Below the pieces are notes generated by a model, which did no database searches, was not told the DNA's origin, and was given only the letters and a program-made list of their open reading frames with translations. Positions 1 through 6,606 of a stretch of 10,756 nucleotides of DNA are shown here, piece after piece (position 1 is the stretch's first letter; every line of letters starts with the position of its first letter). This DNA comes from an uncultured Actinomycetes bacterium (lineage in GTDB: Bacteria; Actinomycetota; Thermoleophilia; Miltoncostaeales; Miltoncostaeaceae). Position numbers and translations under genes: made by a program. The stretch covers positions 1 to 10,756 of the forward strand of contig CALMEC010000035.1 of assembly GCA_937862675.1 (NCBI GenBank), written 5' to 3'.

Positions 1-1195
1 CCGCCCGCCCTCGCTGGCGGCGCTGCGCAGTGGGGTGCGCACCCGCGTGCCCGAATGGATGGTGCCGCACGCACTCATGCTCCTGGACGCCCTTCCCCGG
101 ACCGAGCGCGGGAAGGTCGACAGGGAGGCACTGCCCGATGTCCCCCGGCGCACGGTGTCCGATCCGCCCCGCGCCCAGTGGGAGGTCCTGGTGGCCCGTC
201 ACTGGGGTCCGGTGCTGGGTCTGGACGATTTGAGTCGCGATGACGATTTCTTCGCACTGGGTGGCGACTCGCTGTCGGTGGAAGAGGTCGTGGCATCGCT
301 GGCCGAGGAGGGCGTCGACGTGCTGGGCGCCGATCTCGCCAGGGCGTCGACCGTGGCGCAGTTCGCCCGGCTGGTGGCGGCCCGTCGCGGCGACGACGGT
401 GCAACGCACGAGCCGCGCCATGTCGTGAGGTTGCGTCCGTCGACCCCGTTCGGGGCGACCGCATCGTCGGAACCGGGAACCGGCGCGGCCGTCGTCTACT
501 GCTTCGCCGGAGCGGGCGGTCCCGCATACCTCTTCAGCGACCTGGTGCGCTCCCTTCCCGCGGAGCACCCTGTGACGGCCTTCCAGGTTCGCGGATACGA
601 CGGTGTGGCCATCCCCGACTGGTCGGTGGCCGCCGCGGCGCGGCGCTACCTGCGCACCATCCGGGCCGATCTCCCGTCCGCATCCGCTGCGCCTCAGCTC
701 GTCCTGATCGGCCACTCCCTCGGCGGGCTCCTCGCACTCGAGACCGCGCACCTCGCGCGCGAGGCGGGCTACCGTGTGGGTGCCCTGGTGATGCTGGACA
801 CCGTTCTGCCGGGCCACCTCGCGCGCGAGGTGGGCGAGACGCCGCCTCGGATCCGGATCGCGGGGATGCGTGAGCAGACCCGTGGGGAACTGTGGCGTAC
901 GCGGTTCCAGCTCCTCGGTGCCGGGTGGTACCCGTTCTCGTCGTCGACGCGGGACGAGGTCTTCTTCCAGCACGGACTTCGCCTGACCGAGCGGTACCGG
1001 CCGCGGCCATGGGACGGGGCCGGCGAGGTCTTCCTCAGCACGGAGAACATCGACGGACGGAGCTGGTGGGGGCAGATTCTGGTGGGTGATCATCGGATCA
1101 CCGAACTGCCCTGCGACCACGTGGGCGTCCTGAAGCGGCCGTGGGTGGACCAGGTGGCCGGGGTCGTGCGCGAGGCCCTGTCGGAGATGCGGTGA
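1..1195 (+). CDS. Non-ribosomal peptide synthetase, C-terminal part (A-PCP-TE), 5' truncated by window
   Basis: The reading frame is open from base 2 and the gene begins upstream; 397 residues are visible. It starts in the C-terminal subdomain of an adenylation domain: the stretch VPEWMVPHALMLLDALPRTE leads into the A10-type motif RGKVDREALP, whose Lys normally contacts the adenylate. A carrier-protein domain follows, with the phosphopantetheine motif FFALGGDSL; the attachment Ser codon is at 269-271. The rest is an alpha/beta-hydrolase thioesterase: FAGAGG near its start, nucleophile Ser in GHSLGG (codon 716-718), a candidate Asp in LVMLDT, and a catalytic-type His in CDHVGVLK near the end. 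A terminal PCP-TE pair marks the last module of an assembly line, which releases the product as a free acid or a ring. The stop overlaps the next start (GTGA at 1192-1195), tying it to the chorismate lyase. Substrate and product cannot be read because the A-domain pocket lies outside the window. Class is confident, product unknown. Confidence 0.93.
   Translation, partial: RPPSLAALRSGVRTRVPEWMVPHALMLLDALPRTERGKVDREALPDVPRRTVSDPPRAQWEVLVARHWGPVLGLDDLSRDDDFFALGGDSLSVEEVVASLAEEGVDVLGADLARASTVAQFARLVAARRGDDGATHEPRHVVRLRPSTPFGATASSEPGTGAAVVYCFAGAGGPAYLFSDLVRSLPAEHPVTAFQVRGYDGVAIPDWSVAAAARRYLRTIRADLPSASAAPQLVLIGHSLGGLLALETAHLAREAGYRVGALVMLDTVLPGHLAREVGETPPRIRIAGMREQTRGELWRTRFQLLGAGWYPFSSSTRDEVFFQHGLRLTERYRPRPWDGAGEVFLSTENIDGRSWWGQILVGDHRITELPCDHVGVLKRPWVDQVAGVVREALSEMR
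749..833. repeat. Repeated palindrome inside thioesterase coding region
   Basis: The 16-base string CACCTCGCGCGCGAGG occurs at 749-764 and again at 815-830, exactly 66 bases apart and in frame, encoding HLARE twice with identical codons. The core is self-complementary (14 bp in the first copy). The second copy extends to a perfect 20-bp palindrome at 814-833. It may be coincidence in GC-rich coding DNA, or a small duplication. Confidence 0.6.
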
Positions 1196-1848
1196 CGACG
1201 GGCGCGTCCGATGAGCTTCCCGGGCTCGGGCGTGTGGTGCAGCTGGTGCTGCGCGGGGACGGTCTGACCACCACGTCGCTCGAGGTGCTCACCGGTGACC
1301 GCATCACCGTCTCGGTGCGTTCCCATTGGGTCCTCGCCGGAGATCAGGATCTGGCCGTCATCGAGGCCGGGGACGAGTACACCGGGACATCCGGGGAGCC
1401 GATCGGCCGCCAGGTCTCCCGTGCGGTCGCCGGGCTCCGCCCGGACGGCGACGACTCGCTCCTGATCCGGGAGGTGCTCCTGACCGGGCGCGAGGTGTGG
1501 GGGGCCTCGACGGTGGTCGCCGTTCTGGAACGGGTCCCCGAATCGGTTCGGCACACGCTCGCCACCACGGACGATCCGCTCGGCCGGACCCTTCACGAGG
1601 CCGGTGTGGTCACCACCCGGCAGGTCGCGAAGTGGGGGCGGGTGCCCGCCGGCCGGTGGGGGACCGTGCTGGCGGGGTCTCCCGGGCCGGATGCCCTGGT
1701 CCCGGCACGCGAGTATCTGATGCTGCCGTCGTCGGGCGACGATCCGATCGCCCACCTGGTGGAGTGGTTCAGCCCGGACGTGTTCGAGGAGTCGGAGATG
1801 GCCCGGGGGCGTTCACGTCGCGGCGGACGACGCCGTTCGCCGCGATGA
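1192..1848 (+). CDS. Chorismate pyruvate-lyase family protein (UbiC/DUF98, Rv2949c-like)
   Basis: This protein probably converts chorismate to 4-hydroxybenzoate and pyruvate in the cytosol. I place the start at GTG 1192, overlapping the NRPS stop, with GGAG about five bases upstream; an earlier GTG at 1141 lies inside the thioesterase. That gives 218 residues. From memory of Mycobacterium tuberculosis Rv2949c, several blocks line up: an N-terminal LTTTSLEVLTGDRITV, IRE around residue 93 (the Arg expected to bind chorismate carboxylate), TDDPLG at 126-131 (Rv2949c has TNDPLG), a VAKWG block, AREY at 172-175, and VEWF at 190-193 supplying the family Glu. Residues after about 200 form a Arg-rich tail (RGRSRRGGRRRSPR) not expected in the family, partly within the overlap with the GT4 gene. 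In mycobacteria this enzyme feeds 4-hydroxybenzoate into phenolic glycolipids; here the coupling suggests supply to the NRPS. A 3-hydroxybenzoate-forming chorismatase is less likely, since those belong to another fold. Confidence 0.82.
   Translation: MTTGASDELPGLGRVVQLVLRGDGLTTTSLEVLTGDRITVSVRSHWVLAGDQDLAVIEAGDEYTGTSGEPIGRQVSRAVAGLRPDGDDSLLIREVLLTGREVWGASTVVAVLERVPESVRHTLATTDDPLGRTLHEAGVVTTRQVAKWGRVPAGRWGTVLAGSPGPDALVPAREYLMLPSSGDDPIAHLVEWFSPDVFEESEMARGRSRRGGRRRSPR
1813..1848. other. Tail-to-tail gene overlap (chorismate lyase / GT4)
   Basis: The + strand chorismate-lyase gene ends with TGA at 1846-1848. The - strand GT4 gene ends with TGA at 1815-1813, so the two coding regions overlap by 36 bases. 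There is no intergenic space for a classical terminator between the converging transcripts. The overlap encodes only poorly conserved C-terminal tails: an Arg-rich tail on one side and a Ser/Arg/Ala tail on the other. Confidence 0.85.
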
Positions 1849-3060
1849 GTCGGTCCCGGATCGTCGGCCGAACGTCGTCCCGGCGATCTGATCGATGATC
1901 TCCAGCCAGGACCGTGTCGCTCGCTCGAGTCCGAACTCGCCGATGCGCGTCCTTCCGGCCGTCGCCACGGCGTCGCGCCGCGACGGATCGTCGATCAACG
2001 CCGACAGGGCCTCGGCGAGGGACGCGACATCCTTGGGAGGGACGAGCACACCCGCTCCGTCGGCGAGCAGCTCATGGACGCCCGCCGAACAGTCGAAGGC
2101 GATGTTGGGGGTCCCGCAGCACATGGCCTCGGCGAGGACAAGGCCCATCCCCTCGACCCGAGACGGGAGCACGTGCACCGAGCTTCTGCGCAGGAGGGCG
2201 GGCAGATCATCGGTCGGCGGGCACAGACGGACCTGGACACCTGCGGCACGGGCGTCATCGACGAGCCGGACCAGGGTGTCACGGAGCGGACCCTCGCCGT
2301 GGATGACGAGTTCCCAGTCGGCGTGCCGATCGGCGATCCGGCTCCAGGCCTGGAGGAGCAGGTCGTATCCCTTCTCCTCCACGAACCGCCCGGCGGCCAC
2401 GATCCGCCGGTCACGGGGATGCTTTTCGGCCTCCGGGTGCGACAGGGCTCCCACGTCCACGGGATTGCGGATCCATCCCGTCGTGCGAACACCGGCCGCG
2501 GTGAACCTGCCCGCGTCGCCGGCGTTGAGGGCCAGGGTCGCCGCCGCTCGCCGAGAGACCCAGCGGATGCGGGCGAGTTCTCGGAAGTTCTGCGCCTGCT
2601 CGAATGATCCGTGCCATTGCACGACGAGGCGCTCCGGGGGCAGCCCGGCCGCGATCCAGTACTCGGCGCTCTGCAGCTGCATGCACAGAACCACGGGATC
2701 GTCCAGCCGCGACAGGATCCGGCGAAGCTCGCGGACTCCGGCTCGGAAGGTGCGGACGGCGTCCACGTTGCCCCGTGCGAGGAGGCGCAGCGCCCGGTTC
2801 AGGGGCAGCGGACTGTACGGCATCGTCGCCGGCTCGGTTTCGAGTGCGACACGGGCGATCCCGTCATCGGGCTGCAGGGTCGGGACGGGTCGATCGCGTT
2901 CGCGTCTCAGCGCCACGACACCCACCGGGACATCCGCCGCGGCGAGAGCGGGGGCCAGGAGGCCGACGACCCGCTGCACGCCGCCCATGACGTCCAGCGT
3001 GTCAAGGGACAGGATCACGCCGACCCGGGAGGGCAGCCCGCGTGGTGCGTCCGCGGTCAC
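1813..3060 (-). CDS. GT4-family glycosyltransferase (GT-B fold)
   Basis: This is a retaining, NDP-sugar-dependent glycosyltransferase, probably cytosolic or membrane-associated, adding a sugar to a surface-glycan precursor. The start is GTG 3060, overlapping the flippase stop (GTGA, 3057-3060), with AGGA five bases upstream; the frame stays open far upstream but that part is only antisense noise. The product is 415 residues. The N-terminal half has the GT4 acceptor-side opening SLDTLDVMGGVQRVVGLLAPAL. The C-terminal half has AAGRFVEEKGYDLLLQAW, then LRRSSVHVLPSRVEGMGLVLAEAMCCGTP, which contains the EX7E motif (E in VEGMG to E in LAEAM) that binds donor phosphate and ribose, and GVLVPPKDV. It is the last gene of the glycan operon. 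Its last 12 codons overlap the oppositely oriented chorismate-lyase gene. Sugar and acceptor cannot be assigned. Confidence 0.9.
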   Translation of the reverse strand: MTADAPRGLPSRVGVILSLDTLDVMGGVQRVVGLLAPALAAADVPVGVVALRRERDRPVPTLQPDDGIARVALETEPATMPYSPLPLNRALRLLARGNVDAVRTFRAGVRELRRILSRLDDPVVLCMQLQSAEYWIAAGLPPERLVVQWHGSFEQAQNFRELARIRWVSRRAAATLALNAGDAGRFTAAGVRTTGWIRNPVDVGALSHPEAEKHPRDRRIVAAGRFVEEKGYDLLLQAWSRIADRHADWELVIHGEGPLRDTLVRLVDDARAAGVQVRLCPPTDDLPALLRRSSVHVLPSRVEGMGLVLAEAMCCGTPNIAFDCSAGVHELLADGAGVLVPPKDVASLAEALSALIDDPSRRDAVATAGRTRIGEFGLERATRSWLEIIDQIAGTTFGRRSGTDSSRRTASSAAT

Positions 3061-4355
3061 CGCGTTCCTCGCGTCAAGGCACGCCACGAGCCGACGAGCG
3101 GGATCAGGACGACGATGCATGCCACCATCTCGACGCTGAAGAAGGCCGCACCCACACCCGTCAGTCCCCATCGGTCCACACCCAGTGGAGCCAGCAGGAC
3201 CACCGCGGCCACAGCGCCGATCTGTGCCACCAGGGCGAGCATCATGCGGTTGCGGATGCGGGCCATCGCCACGTAGGTGCCGACGACCGCCTGAGGCAGG
3301 ATGGCCAATGCCATGAACACAAGGTGGCCTGTCGCGTGCTCCTGGTAGTCCGAACCGACCAGGCCGAGGACGAAGGGACCGGCGAGGCCGAGCACTGCGG
3401 CGCACGCCACGGCCAGCAGGGTCGAGATCCGGGCGACGCGCCGCGTGATGGCCGCCGTGTCGGTGCCGGGATGGGAGGCCTCGGCGACATACGACGACTG
3501 CACCGCCGCCACGAACAGGGTGGAGCCGCTCACGAGCACCTGCGCCAGGCCGAACCAGGCTGCGTGCGTGGAGTCGGTCATCCGCAGTACGACCAGCGGC
3601 AGGTAGAGAGGGAGGATCAGGGAGACGAGCATCATCGAGAAGACCGCCGCGTGATGCGTCATCAGGCTCCGGGCCCGTGGGAGCTCGGCCGGCCGGCCGA
3701 GCACCGGGAGGGTGCTCCGACGCCAGGCCCACAGCAGGCCGAGAGCGGCGGCCGCACCGGAGAGGGCTGCCCAGCTGCCGTAGATCACCCAGGCGGAGCT
3801 TGCGACGATGGCCGCGAACGGCAGCGCCGCGAGCTTCGCGACCGAGTGCGTGATGTTCTTGACCGCCACGACACGTGCGTCGCGGAGTCCGACGAGAATG
3901 GGATCGGTCAGGGCGAAGAGGGCGAACACCGCCACGACGGCGGGGAACATCCAGCGCTCGGCGGTGGTCGTGAAGAGCCCGTGCCTTCCGGAGAGGACGA
4001 ACCCCCCACCGACGAGCAGGCCCGTACCGAACACGAGAGCGCAGCCGGTGGCGAACAGTCGTCGCACGCGGTGCCCGCTGCTCGTGAGGAAGCGCTCGTA
4101 CATGCCGCCCAGCGAGAGGCAGGAGAGGGTGCCCAGCATCGTCGCCGTGCTCACCGTTACCGTGGCCCGGCCGACCTCCGCGGTCTCGAAGAGCCGCTCG
4201 GCGGCCATCCAGTAGGCGAGACCGAGCACGGCGGTAACGAGCGCCGAGATCGACAGGTGCCGGGCGTTGCGCCCGAGCCGGTCCTGCTCGAACTCCCGGT
4301 CCTGCCCGGCCGGTGGTGTCGACGTGTCGGGATGTTCGGTCGCGGTGGCGATCAG
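3057..4355 (-). CDS. Wzx-type polysaccharide flippase (MOP superfamily), probable CTG start
   Basis: This multi-pass membrane protein probably flips a lipid-linked oligosaccharide across the cytoplasmic membrane. About twelve hydrophobic segments can be counted, typical of the MOP/Wzx fold, with few charged residues inside them and short basic loops such as RRVAR and ARIRNR. The first conventional start in frame is GTG 4229, but it would cut the first membrane helix (SISALVTAVLGLAYWMAAERLF) in half. No ATG, GTG or TTG exists further upstream in frame. The CTG at 4355 overlaps the preceding stop as CTGA, has GGAAGG four bases upstream, and gives 432 residues with a hydrophilic N-terminus (IATATEHPDTSTPPAG) and a complete first helix; I therefore prefer it. 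Its stop overlaps the GT4 start. Context (three GT2, one GT4) fits an exopolysaccharide or surface-glycan exporter. The exact Wzx subfamily is not resolved. Confidence 0.85.
   Translation of the reverse strand: MIATATEHPDTSTPPAGQDREFEQDRLGRNARHLSISALVTAVLGLAYWMAAERLFETAEVGRATVTVSTATMLGTLSCLSLGGMYERFLTSSGHRVRRLFATGCALVFGTGLLVGGGFVLSGRHGLFTTTAERWMFPAVVAVFALFALTDPILVGLRDARVVAVKNITHSVAKLAALPFAAIVASSAWVIYGSWAALSGAAAALGLLWAWRRSTLPVLGRPAELPRARSLMTHHAAVFSMMLVSLILPLYLPLVVLRMTDSTHAAWFGLAQVLVSGSTLFVAAVQSSYVAEASHPGTDTAAITRRVARISTLLAVACAAVLGLAGPFVLGLVGSDYQEHATGHLVFMALAILPQAVVGTYVAMARIRNRMMLALVAQIGAVAAVVLLAPLGVDRWGLTGVGAAFFSVEMVACIVVLIPLVGSWRALTRGTR
3683..3717. repeat. 20-bp palindrome abutting a second hairpin, within flippase gene
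   Basis: Bases 3683-3702 form a perfect 20-bp palindrome (GCTCGGCCGG and its complement). Overlapping it is a stem GAGCACC (3699-3705), loop GGGAG, GGTGCTC (3711-3717). Both lie in a stretch coding for a polar loop (STLPVLGRPAELPRARS) of the flippase. No function is assigned. Confidence 0.5.
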
Positions 4356-5623
4356 CCGGCCTTCCGGTCCGCCCGGGTGGCGAAACGGGCACGGGGATAG
4401 ACCCAGAGCGCCGCCAGGTACCCCTGCAGTTCGACCCGGGTGAGCTCGGCGGGGAAGTCGGGGCGCTTGTCGGCGTTCTTCGCCGAGTCGCGCTTGAGCA
4501 GGTACCGGAGCGAGGCCGGGCCCAGCCGGAGCAATCGGAGCGCGTCGCTCGAGCAGAGCTGCTTCAGCATCACCGCGGCCATGCCGAGCCCGTACCCGTA
4601 CATCTGCCGGCGGAGGGCGGGGACGGTCTCACGGTGCGTGTGGGTGACGAGCGCCGCGGGGTGGTAGACGATCCCGTGTCCGGCGAGGAACACGCGGCGG
4701 AACATGTCCAGGTCCTCTCCGCCCATGGTCGGCGATCCCGCGCCGAGCGCGGGGTCGAACGGGCCGACCTCGTGGAGCACCCGCCGCCGGAACGCCATGT
4801 TGTTGCCGCTGCCGAAATCGGTTCCCGTGGAGGGGAAGGCGACGCGCCGGTAGCCGGGCCGGACCCAGCCGGCGAGCCGCCGGTCGGGCGGGCGCTGACC
4901 CCAGTGCATCGCCGCGAAGCCCTTGCCGAAGCCGGCGGCCTGCTCGAACCACCACTGCGGCTCGGTGTCCAGCGACGCGGGAAGGACCGCTCCGGTGACG
5001 CAGCCCACGTTCTCGTCCGCGGCGAAGGGTTCCACCACCGCGCGGAGCCAGCCTGGGGAGGGGACGGCGTCGTCGTCGGTGAAGGCGATCAGCTCGTGCC
5101 GGGCCGCGCGGACGCCGGCGTTCCGTGCGCGGGAGAGTCCCGGGCGGGGTTCGGCCACGCGCACGGGCACGGGACCGGAGGGGCTCGCGTCTTCCGGTGA
5201 CACGAGATCGGCGAGCATGCCGGCTACGCGCCCGGACCGCGGTTCGTTGTCGACGACGACGATCTCGAAGTCGGGATGGTCCTGGCCGAGCAGTGCCGTC
5301 AGCGTGGCGCGCAGCTCCTCGGTGCGTCCCAGGGTGCAGACGACGACCGATACGGCCGGCGTCGCATCACACGACCGGTCCGGCCAGCGGCTGGGGATCG
5401 GATCGGGCTGGGCGTCGGCCCACCGGTCCAGCTCGCGCCGGATCTCCGGTCCCTCCAGGCCGGCGAGGTGGTCGAGGGTTGCATCGGCGACCGGCCAGCC
5501 GCGATCCAGCAGCCGGATGTGGACACGGCCCCGGTCGTTCGGACGGACCGGATCCCAGCGGGAGGGGTCGGTGCGGTCCACCTCGAGGACGGGAATCGGT
5601 GTGAAGCCGGTGCCGTCGGTCAC
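4352..5623 (-). CDS. GT2-family glycosyltransferase with N-terminal extension
   Basis: This is an inverting GT-A glycosyltransferase acting on the cytosolic face of the membrane. The start is GTG 5623, overlapping the upstream stop (GTGA, 5620-5623); the frame is open further upstream but that stretch is Arg/Pro-rich antisense noise. The product is 423 residues. Residues 1-88 form an extension (VHIRLLDRGWPVADATLDHL) of a kind I recall in front of actinobacterial GT2 domains. The catalytic domain begins at VSVVVCTLGR (91-100), continues with VVVDNEP and PGLSRARNAG, and has the metal-binding DDD in AFTDDDAVP (183-185). GSGNNMAFRR and GGEDLDMFRR (about 301-310) supply the acceptor-side acidic motif. 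The C-terminus is basic and partly hydrophobic, suggesting membrane association. Its stop overlaps the inferred CTG start of the flippase. It resembles the GT2 encoded just upstream. Donor and acceptor are unknown. Confidence 0.9.
   Translation of the reverse strand: MTDGTGFTPIPVLEVDRTDPSRWDPVRPNDRGRVHIRLLDRGWPVADATLDHLAGLEGPEIRRELDRWADAQPDPIPSRWPDRSCDATPAVSVVVCTLGRTEELRATLTALLGQDHPDFEIVVVDNEPRSGRVAGMLADLVSPEDASPSGPVPVRVAEPRPGLSRARNAGVRAARHELIAFTDDDAVPSPGWLRAVVEPFAADENVGCVTGAVLPASLDTEPQWWFEQAAGFGKGFAAMHWGQRPPDRRLAGWVRPGYRRVAFPSTGTDFGSGNNMAFRRRVLHEVGPFDPALGAGSPTMGGEDLDMFRRVFLAGHGIVYHPAALVTHTHRETVPALRRQMYGYGLGMAAVMLKQLCSSDALRLLRLGPASLRYLLKRDSAKNADKRPDFPAELTRVELQGYLAALWVYPRARFATRADRKAG
4360..4365 (-). 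promoter_or_regulatory. Ribosome-binding site supporting the CTG start of the flippase
   Basis: GGAAGG on the - strand, four bases before CTG 4355, inside the last codons of the upstream GT2. Together with the CTGA overlap it is the main evidence for choosing the non-standard start. Confidence 0.5.
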
Positions 5624-6606
5624 CGGACCGCTCGGCCCCTCAGATAGCCGACGCCGGTCGCGATGGTTCCGGCCATCAGGGTCGCGGCTCGTCCCGGCCC
5701 CCAGAGGTCTCGGTGGCGGACGGCGCCGATATGGCGCACACATGCCCCCGGCACCGACAGCAGGTATCCCCGTTCGGCCGAGAGCCCGTCGCCGGCGCCG
5801 ACGCGTGAGGTCATGGAACCCTTCGAGAGCCCCTCGTGCCAGCAGCGTCGGAGCAGGTACCCCAGCCGATGGCGTTCGGCCGTGACATGGTGGTCGACAC
5901 ATGCCGTCGCCCGGCGCACGAAGCGGACCGAGGGGTCGGCCTGACGCATCCGGATCGCGAGTTCGGTCTCCTCGGCACCCGCCGGACGCGAACCGTCGCG
6001 ACCGAGACCGGTGTCGAATCGCAGTCCGCGGAGCGCGGAGCGGCGCAATGCCATGTTGGCGCCGATCGGGTTGCGGATCTCTGCGCCGTCACCGGGCAGG
6101 CCACGGTAGTCGCATCCGACGACCCAGTCGAGTTCCTCGGGGAACCAGCCGGGGCGGCCCCGGGTCCACACGGCCGCGATGCCGCCACCCGCGCCGGCGA
6201 CCGACGGGTCGGCGAACGTGCTGCGCAGCCCGTCCAGCCATCCGGGGCGGGGGACCGCGTCGTCGTCGAGGAACACGATCAGGTCACCGCCGGAATGCTC
6301 CACCCCTGTGTTGCGGGCACCGGAGAGCCCTCGTGCACCGGTGCTCTCGATCACCCGGATGCGGCGCGCACGCTCGGGGGGCACCTCCGTCGCGGCCCAC
6401 GTGGACATCGCACGTGCGAGTGCGTCGTTGTGATCGACGACGACCAGCACCTCGTCGCCGTCGTGGGCCTGGCCTGCCGCTTCCAGCACCGATCGGCGGA
6501 GCAGATCGGTGCGGTCGGCGGTCCAGCAGCAGATGACCACCGAGGCGGTCGGCGCCGCCGGGTTCAGGGCGGAGGTGGTGCGGCTCAGCTCAGACGGCCG
6601 CGTCAA
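5620..6606 (-). CDS. GT2-family glycosyltransferase
   Basis: This is a second GT-A glycosyltransferase of the glycan operon, 328 residues. The start is TTG 6606, overlapping the preceding stop as TTGA (6603-6606); the Shine-Dalgarno sequence is weak (GAGAA), so translation probably depends on coupling. Domain evidence: the opening strand ASVVICCWTADR (21-32), VLVVVDHND, then ARGLSGARNTGVEHSGGDL and VFLDDDAVPRPGWLDGL with the DDD metal site at 114-116. NPIGANMALRRSAL and a GAEETELAIRM block replace the usual GxED acceptor motif with EET-E. The C-terminal 60 residues are basic with a hydrophobic end and could lie along the membrane. It shares the pattern LS-ARN-GV, DDDAVP-PGWL and NMA-RR with the downstream GT2, suggesting an old duplication. 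Donor and acceptor are not readable from sequence. Confidence 0.9.
   Translation of the reverse strand: MTRPSELSRTTSALNPAAPTASVVICCWTADRTDLLRRSVLEAAGQAHDGDEVLVVVDHNDALARAMSTWAATEVPPERARRIRVIESTGARGLSGARNTGVEHSGGDLIVFLDDDAVPRPGWLDGLRSTFADPSVAGAGGGIAAVWTRGRPGWFPEELDWVVGCDYRGLPGDGAEIRNPIGANMALRRSALRGLRFDTGLGRDGSRPAGAEETELAIRMRQADPSVRFVRRATACVDHHVTAERHRLGYLLRRCWHEGLSKGSMTSRVGAGDGLSAERGYLLSVPGACVRHIGAVRHRDLWGPGRAATLMAGTIATGVGYLRGRAVR

Noticed and set aside
1895..3139. Long + strand frame of 414 codons
   Set aside because: It is antisense to the GT4 gene and gives a Ser/Arg/Thr-rich product without recognisable motifs.
3061..4392. Upstream extension of the GT4 frame
   Set aside because: The extension is an Arg/Pro-rich translation of the flippase gene in the wrong frame; GTG 3060 at the overlap is the sensible start.
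3042..4400. Long + strand frame of 452 codons
   Set aside because: It is antisense to the flippase, rich in Arg/Gly/His/Glu with no domain, an artefact of GC-rich codon use.
5624..5902. Upstream extension of the second-last GT2 frame
   Set aside because: The extra residues are Arg/Pro-rich and lie over the conserved end of the preceding GT2; GTG 5623 fits the overlap pattern.
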